A stretch of 64,000 nt of DNA from Streptomyces erythrochromogenes (lineage in GTDB: Bacteria; Actinomycetota; Actinomycetes; Streptomycetales; Streptomycetaceae): positions 8,434,533-8,498,532 of the forward strand of contig NZ_CP108036.1 of assembly GCF_036170895.1 (NCBI RefSeq), in the 5' to 3' direction. Below, piece by piece: positions 37,732 to 47,300 of this stretch. A program made the position numbers and the translations under genes. The notes under the pieces are model-generated. The model was not told the origin of the DNA and did no database searches. It saw only the letters and a list, made by a program, of their open reading frames with translations. Position 1 is the first letter of the stretch. Each line of letters opens with the position of its first letter.

Positions 37732-40700
37732 TCAGCCGATGGTGAGGAAGGTGTTCCAGCTGTCTTCGTCGACGCCGGAGGCGGGGCCGATGGCTCCGGC
37801 TCGGCCTTGGTAGAGCCACTGCTTGCCGCCGGCGTCGACGGCCCAGATGTCGGGTATGCCGTCGCCGGTGGCGTCTGCGGTGCCCAGGATCTTGGGGATG
37901 GCGGTCCGTCCCCAGCCGGTGGTGGCGTAGGTGTAGTCCTGGCCTCCTTCGGAGTCGACGGAGGCGGCGATGGACTGCAGGTCGACACCTCCGTTGGCGC
38001 CGGGCTTGCCCTTGCGCAGGAGGAGGCCGCGGTTGGCGTTGGCGTCGTCCCGGAAGAGGAGGTCTGGAACCTTGTCGCCGGTGACGTCACGAACGCCGAT
38101 GAGATCGCGCGGTGCCCAGACCTTGTCGGCCAGCTTCTTGTACGAGGTGAAGCTGCCGCCGGTGTAGCCGGAGAAGATCCAGAATCCGCCTGCGGTGTCG
38201 ACGGCGAACAGGTCTGCGAATCCGTCACCGTCGACGTCTTCGCTGACGACGATCTGCCGGAACGTGGCCGGGCTGGGTGCGCTTGCCGGCAGGAGAATTT
38301 CCATGCGGCGGTCGACGTCGAACTGGCCGGCGCTGTTGCCGAGGCCGGGGTAGATGTACAGCTTCCCGTCAGGCATGCGGGCGATGAGGTCGGTCAGCCC
38401 GTCGCCGGGGAACCAGTCCGTGGAGTGGCCGATGAGCGCGGGCTTGCCGTCCTGCGTCTTCCAGTAGCCGGCCACAGGGACGCTGTTCTGGACGGCGCTG
38501 AGCATGTAGTGGTCGGTGTCGCCGATCTGGTCGCCGGCGTAGGTGAGGAGGTTGCCGTCCCCGTCGACGGCGAGGAGGTCGGGATGCCCGTCACCGGTGA
38601 CGTCGCCCGGCTTGTCCTGGCCCGGCCTGGGCTTGACGAGGAACTTGTACTGGGTGGGGTTGGAGATGTTGCCGAACTTGCTGACGGTGCGGACGTAGAG
38701 GACGTTCGGGCCGGCGGTGTCGACCTGGAGGGAAGCCTCGGCGTCACCCGCCGCATTGGGGGTGGCCTTCTGGTCGAAGAGCGGCCGATTCAGGCTCCAC
38801 TGGTACTCGCGGATGTCCTCGGGCTTGGCGCCGTTGGCCTTGAAGTTGATCTTTTGCCCCGGGGTGCTTGCCGCGTTGACGCTCCACTCGGTGTAGTTGT
38901 CACCGTGTGGAGGGAACGCGGCGGAGCTGACGGCGGGGTTCGGCGGGATGGTGTGGCTGACGGTGAGGGTGCACCAGCCGCCGCCTCCGGAGTCGAGCGG
39001 CCCACTGCCGGGCGACCACCAGTTGTCAACATCCTTGGCCCGGGCGAGCCAGTAGTACTTCTGCCCGTCGGCGAAGGAGTTCATGGGTACGGTCGCGGTG
39101 ACGACGCCTTCGCTGTTGACCGGCAGCGGCTGGTTGTAGACCTGTGCTCCGGTGCTGGCGTTCCACACCTCGATCTGGACCCGGTCGAGGTTCTGCTGCT
39201 GGGGCAGGTCGTCGCGGTCGACGCCCTTGACCTGGAAGGTCACGTCCGTTTTGCCGATACCGGTGCCGGCGCCGCTGGTCAGGCACGGGCCGCCGGGGAA
39301 GGTCTGCATGTTCGCCGCGAGCGGTACATCCGGCGGCGTGTGGTAGGTGACCTCGATGTACGGGGCGGTCTCGCCGTTGGCGATGAACTTCTTCCAGTAG
39401 TACGAGTCCGACTCGTTCGGGGCGGCGAAGCCGAGGGACAGCGCGCCCCAGCCGCTGTTGGCGGCGTGGGCGACGAGGCCCTTGATGTCGGGCGCGATCC
39501 AGTTGTCGGGGCAGGAGCTGTTGTAGCCGTAGCCCGCCATCTCGGTGGCGACCTTCCACGTCCACCAGCCGCTGGTGTTGTTCCAGGTGCTGGAGGAGGT
39601 GACGTACGGGGTGGAGTAGATGTCCATCTGCTTCTGGCTGCAGGACCACGAGTAGGTCTGCAGGGCGCGGACGACGGCCGAGTCGATGCCGACGCCGTGC
39701 AGCTGGCTGCCGAAGTCGAAGTTGAAGATGGAGCGGGAGGTGCCGCCGGTGGTGGACTCGTAGCCGACGCGGGCTTCGTTGGTGCCGCTCGCGTTGTAGT
39801 TCTGCCCGTTGTAGAAGCTCGAGTTGCCCGCCGTTTTGTAGAGCAGGCTCCAGGCGTGCTTGCGCCCCTTGAACGAGGGGTCGATGAATACCGGGTACGC
39901 CGTCTCCGCGGCATTCAGCATGGATGCGTCGGGGGTGACGGAGAGGGTGTTGTCGGCGAGGGTCGCTGTCGCGGGCTTCAGCCGTGCGCCTTCCGCACCG
40001 GCGAGGCCGGGCAGTGCGAGCGTCGGGTGCTGCTGCGCGGTTTTGGTCGGCTTCCAGGCCGGCTCGTTGTCGGTGGTGGTGACCTTGCCGCTGGAGTCCC
40101 ACATCATCGGGGTCGGCGAACCGGCGATCTCCTCGCCCTCGCCGTCGCGGGCGCTGACCGCACTGGACTGGGCGTCCAGGTGGAAGGTGAGGTCGGGGGA
40201 GGCGAGGCGGTACTTCAGCTGTCCCAGGAGCGGATCGGCCGCCGCCTGCTTGTCCTTGACGACGAGCAGGTGCGAGTAGCCGCCGTCCTGTGCGGTCATC
40301 AGCAGGTCGATGCCTGGGCGGACGTTCTCGTAGAGGGCGCGAGGCCCGTCGATGACGGGCTGGGGGAGCGCGCCGGGCCAGCTGACGACCAGGTCGTGAC
40401 CGCCGGTGTTCAGCCTGACCAGGTCGGTCCAGACTTCGGCGGGGGTGTCCTGTCGCAGGGAAACCCGGGTCACGGCGCGTGAGGCTCGTTCGCCGGTGCC
40501 TGCCTGGGAGCCGGCGCTGAAGACGACTCGGCCGTTGACTGCCTTGGCCGCGTACCCGTCTTTCACACGCTGCAGGGTGGTGTCGATCGGCTTCCACTGG
40601 CCGTCGACCTTGGCGCGGACGGCAGAGCTGAAGATCTGCTTGCGGAACGTGCCGTCAGGCCGGGCGAAGGTCGTGGTGTTCGCACTGCGCTCTGCGGTGG

Positions 40701-40959
40701 CTTCCACCTCCTTGCCGGTCTCCTGGGCCATACGCTTGGCTTCGTTCGCGGCGACGGGTATGTCCTTTTCCGGCCGGGAATCCGCCTTCCCGCTGCCGGT
40801 GACGTGGACGCCGACGGGTATTGCGACCGCTGCAGCCAGGAGAGCGGCGAGGCTGCCCAGGGCCCGACGGCGTCTGAACCAGGGACGGGCCGGCGCGTCA
40901 GCGCCTTCTTTCTCAGCCGCTGTTGGCGGTCTTTCGTCCACGGATTCACTGACAGACAC
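37732..40959 (-). CDS. Large secreted DNRLRE-domain protein with C-terminal FG-GAP/VCBS repeats
   Basis: A 1,075-aa protein. A cytoplasmic basic start (FRRRR) is followed by a membrane/signal helix (LGSLAALLAAAVAIPVGVHV) near residues 34-53. The N-terminal 520 residues match the stalk region of the YD-repeat toxin at 15.9 kb: AYPVFIDPSFKGRKHAWSLL, then a DNRLRE-type beta module. The last 330 residues hold FG-GAP repeats with calcium-binding-like loops: DVTGDGHPDLLAVDGDGN, EDVDGDGFADLFAVDTAG and DATGDGIPDIWAVDAGG. It has no YD repeats and no obvious toxin tip. Likely a surface or secreted adhesin-like protein. It is divergent from the giant RHS toxin at 41.3 kb. Confidence 0.85.
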   Translation of the reverse strand: MSVSESVDERPPTAAEKEGADAPARPWFRRRRALGSLAALLAAAVAIPVGVHVTGSGKADSRPEKDIPVAANEAKRMAQETGKEVEATAERSANTTTFARPDGTFRKQIFSSAVRAKVDGQWKPIDTTLQRVKDGYAAKAVNGRVVFSAGSQAGTGERASRAVTRVSLRQDTPAEVWTDLVRLNTGGHDLVVSWPGALPQPVIDGPRALYENVRPGIDLLMTAQDGGYSHLLVVKDKQAAADPLLGQLKYRLASPDLTFHLDAQSSAVSARDGEGEEIAGSPTPMMWDSSGKVTTTDNEPAWKPTKTAQQHPTLALPGLAGAEGARLKPATATLADNTLSVTPDASMLNAAETAYPVFIDPSFKGRKHAWSLLYKTAGNSSFYNGQNYNASGTNEARVGYESTTGGTSRSIFNFDFGSQLHGVGIDSAVVRALQTYSWSCSQKQMDIYSTPYVTSSSTWNNTSGWWTWKVATEMAGYGYNSSCPDNWIAPDIKGLVAHAANSGWGALSLGFAAPNESDSYYWKKFIANGETAPYIEVTYHTPPDVPLAANMQTFPGGPCLTSGAGTGIGKTDVTFQVKGVDRDDLPQQQNLDRVQIEVWNASTGAQVYNQPLPVNSEGVVTATVPMNSFADGQKYYWLARAKDVDNWWSPGSGPLDSGGGGWCTLTVSHTIPPNPAVSSAAFPPHGDNYTEWSVNAASTPGQKINFKANGAKPEDIREYQWSLNRPLFDQKATPNAAGDAEASLQVDTAGPNVLYVRTVSKFGNISNPTQYKFLVKPRPGQDKPGDVTGDGHPDLLAVDGDGNLLTYAGDQIGDTDHYMLSAVQNSVPVAGYWKTQDGKPALIGHSTDWFPGDGLTDLIARMPDGKLYIYPGLGNSAGQFDVDRRMEILLPASAPSPATFRQIVVSEDVDGDGFADLFAVDTAGGFWIFSGYTGGSFTSYKKLADKVWAPRDLIGVRDVTGDKVPDLLFRDDANANRGLLLRKGKPGANGGVDLQSIAASVDSEGGQDYTYATTGWGRTAIPKILGTADATGDGIPDIWAVDAGGKQWLYQGRAGAIGPASGVDEDSWNTFLTIG

Positions 40960-41318
40960 AGCTGTACCTCTCCCCCCTCGGGCAGGCTTGCGCGGCCCTC
41001 GGCACTCACATGATTCCGGCCACCGGCATGACAGTCCGAAGGGATCCTGACCCCACTCGCCCGTCTCTCAGATGACTCGCGTCCCGAGCATGAACCATCC
41101 CCCGGGCTCCGTCACTACTCCACAGGGGGTCTGACCTGCCCTGCAGGAGCATTTTGTGCCGATTGCCCTGAGGTATACGGGAGGCAAAGTGATAAACGGC
41201 ACAGCGGATATTGGAACCATAGATTTTCCAGCCAGCTCGGCTGAGAATCAGCTGGCTATTTGTCAGTTTCCTGCCGGCCGTGTGCCATCGCCGCGGCGGC
41301 AGAGCGTGGGGGGTCAAC
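40960..41318. promoter_or_regulatory. Divergent intergenic region between two giant secreted-protein genes
   Basis: These 359 bp separate the minus-strand FG-GAP gene from the plus-strand YD-repeat gene. A segment from about 41150 to 41270 is relatively AT-rich (for example GATATTGGAACCATAGATTT), resembling the leader before the toxin at 15.9 kb. A GGGGGG site at 41308-41313 is the ribosome-binding site of the plus-strand gene. Confidence 0.45.
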
Positions 41319-44300
41319 ATGTCGCCGTTGTCGGCGAACAACTTCCGCCTGCCCGGAAACAGAAAGGCACGCGCAGCACGCGCGCGCCTGGCCGGGCGCG
41401 CCGGCATCACGCTCTCCGTGGTGCTGGTGGCGACACTTTTGCCATCTCAAGCCTGGGCGGCACCACCGGGTGACCGCAGCGGCGTCACCTTGCCGAAGCT
41501 CCAAACAGACCGGCCGATCAAACTCAACCAGGCCGCAGCGGCCCAGATGAACGACTGGGAGCCGACGCCGGTCGCTCGTCCTCCGAAGTACGCGGCCAAG
41601 GCGGTAGAGCCGCCCACTCCGGATTCGGTTCCGGTCCCGCTCAGCGGCAGCGCACTCGTCCAGGTCCCCAACCTGCCCGTGAAGATCGGCAAGGCCGCCG
41701 GGGCATCGGCGGATCCGTCAGGAACCTGGACGGTGACGCTCGACGCGCGTGAGGCCAGTGAGGCCGACGACATCGACGGCGCCCTCATCGTGGTCACCCC
41801 GCCGGCCGACAGCACCACCGTCACACCGGTCGACGTGCAACTGGACTACACCAAGTTCAAGGACCTCTACGGCACTGGGTGGGCTTCCCGCCTGAAGTTC
41901 CGGCAGCTGCCCGCATGCTTCCTGCAAAAGCCGGTCCAAGAAGGATGCTCGCCGGCGGACTCCAGGGAAGTCCCGACCATCAACGACCCGTCCACACGCA
42001 CGGTCAAGGCGACCGTGGATCCGGGAAGCTCCTTCGGCGAGGGCCTGCGCACGATGGCGGTCACCGGTGGCGGTGGCCCCGTCGTGCTGGCGGCCTCCGA
42101 CAGCGGTTCCGGCATGGCCGGCTCGTACAAGGCGACCTCGCTCTCCCCCTCCGGCTCGTGGACCGCGGGGAACAGCGGCGGCGGCTTCTCCTGGACGTAC
42201 CCGTTGACCGTGCCGGCACCCCCGGCCGGACCCTCACCCAAGATCGCCTTCTCGTACTCCTCCCAGGCGGTCGACGGCAAGACGTCCGTGGCCAACAGCC
42301 AGGCCTCCTGGATCGGTGACGGCTGGGACTACGAACCGGGCTACGTCGAGCGCCGCTACCGCTCCTGCTCCGACGACGTCGAGGCCAACCCCACCGGCGC
42401 GAACAACAGCAACGCCACCGACAAGAAGAAGGGCGACCTGTGCTGGGCCGGGCCCGGTGACAACGTAGTGATGTCACTCGGCGGGTCCACCACCGAGCTC
42501 GTTCACGACACCGCCACCGGCAAGTGGATCCCGGCCAACGACGACGGCTCCCGAGTCGAACTCAAGACCGACACCAGTGAGACCAACGGGGCCAGGGGCG
42601 GCGAACACTGGGTCGTCACCACCCGCGACGGAACCCGCTACTTCTTCGGACGCCACGACGTCGACGGACCCGGTGGCAACCGACCGGTCACCAACTCGGT
42701 CCTCACCGTGCCCGTCTTCGGAAACCACCCCGGCGAGCCCTGCAACGCAGCGGCCTTCGCCGATTCCTCTTGCAGCAAGCAGACCGCCTGGCGCTGGAAC
42801 CTCGACTACGTCGAAGACGTCCACGGCAACGCCATGATCATCGACTGGGCGCGGGAGGACGGCCGCTACGCCAAGAACGAGAAGTTCAAGACACCGGTCA
42901 CCTACCATCGTGCGGGCTACCCCACTCAGATCACCTACGGTCTCCACAACACCAACCTCTCCGGTGCGCCAGCCGCGAAGATCGAGTTCACGGTCGACGA
43001 ACGGTGCCTCGAAGAGACCAAGTGCGCCCTAGGCAACTTCGAGTCGAAGAACTACGGAGACAAGCAGTACTGGTGGGACACCCCCTCCACACTCCACTGC
43101 AAGGCCGGTAGCGCCTGCTACGTCGGCTCACCGACCTTCTGGACCCGCAAGCGACTGGCCGCCGTCACCACCAAAGCGCAGCGCACTACGGGCTCCACAG
43201 GCCTTTCCCTCGTCGACACGTGGAGCCTGTCCCACTACTTCCCGAAGCAGCGAACGGACACCTCTCCGCCGCTGTGGCTGGACTCCATCCGGCGAACGGG
43301 TTTCAGCACCAAGCTGGACAGCGGTGGCGCGCAACTGAGCGAGTCACTGCCTTTGGTCTCCTTCCGCCCCAACGGAAAAGACATGCCCAACCGGGTCAAG
43401 GACGGAGCGCAGGACCCCCGGCCGGACTTCGACCGCCTGCGCATCGAGAACATCGCCACGGAGACCGGCGGCGACATCCACGTCACCTACTCCGATCCCT
43501 GCTCGGTTTCGGAGCCGCGCCCGCAGCCCGAGGCCAACACCAGCCGTTGCTACCCCGTCCGCTGGTCACCGGACAGCAGCCTGGAGAACCCGCCGCTGGC
43601 CTGGTTCAACAAGTACGTCGTCACCGAGGTCACCGAGAGGGACCGAGTCGCCCTCCAGCCCGACGTCACCACCAAGTACGACTACAAAGACGGCGGCGCC
43701 TGGGCCAAGGACACCGACGAGTTCTCCAAGCCCACGATGCGGACCTACAGCCAGTGGCGCGGCTACGCCACCGTCATCACCACGCGGGGCATCACCACCA
43801 CGGGCGCGTACGACGCGACCCAGCAGTCGGAGAGTCGGGCCCGGTACTTCCGCGGCATGTCCGGCGACGCCGGCCGCGACAAGATCACGATCAAGGACTC
43901 CAACGGCGCCGACATCGCCGAGGACCTTCCCCAGTACCAGGGCATCGCAGCCGAAACCACCACGTACACGAAGGCGGGCGAGGGCGGCAGTCCCCTTTCG
44001 CGCACTGTCACCTATCCGTGGTCGCACCAGAGCGGCGAACGGGCCAGGCCCAACAACACCACCCTGTACGCCTACCGCTCCGGTACCGCGCGCACGGACG
44101 ACATCCAGTGGCTCAGCAACGGCTCCACCCGCACCGTCCGCAAGACCCACACCTTCGACGCGTCCTACGGACTCGTCCAGACCGTCCAGTCCGAAGTCGC
44201 GACACCCAACGGCACGGGCGGCGAGCAGCTCAGCGACCAGACGTGCGCCAGCACCGACTACGTCCACAACACCACCGCGCACCTGATCGGCCTGGCCGCC

Positions 44301-47300
44301 GGCGTCCGCACCACGGCGGGTGACTGCTCCCAGAAGGCCACCGGGGCGCTCATCTCAAACACCCGGAACTCCTACGACGCCCTCAACGCGTTCGGAGCCG
44401 CCCCCAGCAAGGGACTCGTCTACCAGGCCGAAACCAACGACGCGGCCGGCCCCGGCTGGATCACCACCGCGCGCACCGAGTACGACACGCTCGGGCGTCC
44501 CACCAAGGCCATCGACGCGCTGAACAATCCCGTCACGACGGTGTACAGCCCGCCCACCGGTCCTGCGTTCACCGTGACCAGCACCAACGCACTGGGACAC
44601 ACGAGCACCACCAAGAACGACCCCGGCCGCGGCGTGCCGCTGGAGGAGGCCGACGCCAACGGGCGGAAGGTCACGACCGCCTACGACGCCCTCGGCCGGA
44701 CCACGGACGTCTGGACACCGTCGCAGAACCCGGGCAGCGACAAGCCGGCCCACACCTTCGCCTACGAGATCAAGGAGCACGCACCGCCGACCGTCACCAG
44801 CGCCACCCTGCAGGACGACGGCACCTACAAGCAGTCGATCGAGATCTACGACGGCCTGCTGCGCCCCCGGCAGGTGCAGACCGACGCCCTCGGCGGAGGA
44901 CGTCTGATCAACGACACCCTCTACAACGGCAACGGCACGGTCCGTCGGACGAACAACAGCTACCTCGCGGACAACAAGCCCGAGAAGAAGATCTTCATCC
45001 CGGAGTCCGACACCGCCGTCCCCAACTCCACGCAAGTCGCCTATGACGGCGTCGGACGGGCGGTGCGCACCACCACCTTCCACGGAGGCGACGCGAAGGA
45101 CTCCAGCACCGTCGAGTACGGCGGCGAATGGACCAGATCCCGCACCGGCATGTCGGCCGACGGCACGACACCCCTCAAGGGCAGCCGCGCGGTCAAGACG
45201 AACACGGACGCCCTCGGCCGTACCACGCAGGTCGAGCACTACACCACCACCAACGTCGGTGGCGCGTCGAACAAGACCAGCTACACCTACGACCTGCGCA
45301 ACAAGCTGACCAAGGTCACCGACACCACTGGCATCAACACCTGGTCCTACACCTACGACGCACGCGGCCGCATGACCGCGTCCGACGACCCCGACACTGG
45401 CCAGACGACCTTCACCTACAACAACCTCGACCAGCAGACCTCCGTGACGAACTCCGCCGGCCAGGCGCAGTTCACGACCTACGACGTCCTCGGCCGCAAG
45501 ACCGAACTGCGCGACAACTCCGCCAGCGGACCCAAGGTCGCCACCTGGACCTACGACAGCCTCGCCAACGCAAAGGGCAAGCCGGTCGCCTCCATCCGCT
45601 GGGTGGGCGCTACCCCGGTCACGAGCGAGGTCACCGGCTACGACAGCGAGTACCGTCCCACCGGCTCGAAGATCACCATCCCGGAAATCACCGGTACCTC
45701 CGACTCCCCCGGAACCAAGGGACTCGCCGGCACCTACAACTACACCACCACCTACACCCCCACGGGCAAGGTCCAGTCGACGACCCTCCCGGCAACGCCC
45801 GGCGGGCTCGCCGCCGAGAAGCTGATCACCCGGTACAACGCCGACGGCATGCCCCAGACCATGTCGGGTCTGGCCTGGTACACCGCCGAAACTATCTACA
45901 GCCCCTTCGGCGAGGTCCTGCGCACGGCATCGGGCAGCGCACCCAACCGGGTGTGGACGACCAACTCGTTCAACCCGAACACCGGCCGGCTCAGCGGTAC
46001 CGAGAACCACCGCGAGACCGCGCCGAACCTCCTGTCTGCCACGACCTACACCTACGACGCCGTCGGCAACCCCACCTCCATCACCGACACCAGGCCCGGC
46101 GCGGACGCGCAGCTGCCGCCGACTCCCGACCGCCAGTGCTTCACCTATGACGCTCTGGGGCAGCTGGTCAAGGCCTGGACCGGCAAAACGGACCAGTGCA
46201 CGGAGCCCACCGATCTGGACCCGACGCACGCAACCGCAGGCCCCGATGGTGACGGCTACTGGCAGGAATACCAGTTCGACGCGATCGGCAACCGAACCCA
46301 GCTCCTCGACAAGGACCCCTCCAACGGCTCCACCCGCGAGAAGACGACCTACACCTACGGCATAGACACCGGTGGCGGCAACAAGAAGCAGCCCCACGCG
46401 CTCGCGCAGGCCGCGAAGACCACCACCAAGCCAGGCCTGACGGTCAACTCGCTCACGACCTACGCCTACGACACCCTCGGAAACACCACAACCCGCCGCA
46501 TCGACGGCGACACCCAGAACCTGACCTGGGACCCCCGCAGCAAGCTCACCTCAGCCAGCAGCCCGGGCATCGGAGCCGTCGCCGTCACCGGCCTCGCCGG
46601 CAAGTGCCTCGACGTCGACAGCACCGCCACCCCCAACGCGGCAGGTGCCCTCCCCGTCCAGCTGCTGACCTGCAACGAGTCCAAGGCCCAGCAGTGGCGC
46701 CTGACCGGCGGCACCGTCCAGGCCCTCGGGAAGTGCCTCACCGCCGAGGGCGGCGAAGCCGTCCTGAAGCCCTGCGACCCCAGCAACGACGCCCAGAAGT
46801 TCACCCACCGGGCCGACAAGACCCTCCACAGCACGAAGGCCCAGGCCTGCGTCACCGTCCCCAACGACAATCCCGCCGAGGGCAACGACCTCGACATCTA
46901 CACCTGCGTCGCCGGTGCCGCAGCCCAGCAGTGGACCTTCAGCAACACCGGAACCCAGTACCTCTACGACGCATCCGGCAACCGCCTCGTCGAGGAAACG
47001 GGCAGCTCCCGCACCCTCTACCTCGGCGAAGCCGAGATCACCGTCAACAAGGCCGGCCAGGCCATGGACGCCGTCCGCTACTACAACAGCCCCGGCGCCC
47101 CGACCACCGTCCGCCGCACCAACGGCAAGACCACCGGCCACAGCCTCTCCGCCCAGCTCACCGACCACCACAACACCGCAACCACCAGCGTCGAACAGGC
47201 CACCGGCCAGACGGTCACCCGCCGCAAGTCCGACCCCTACGGAAACCCCCGCGGCACCCAGCCCGGCAACTGGCCCGGCAGCCGCACCTTCCTCGGAACC

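Noticed and set aside
37807..40482. Long plus-strand frame opposite the FG-GAP gene
   Set aside because: Val/Gly/Ala-rich low-complexity product with no motif; the minus-strand gene explains the openness.
44355..46397. Long minus-strand frame opposite the HINT-type toxin
   Set aside because: Same shadow effect; no recognisable protein.
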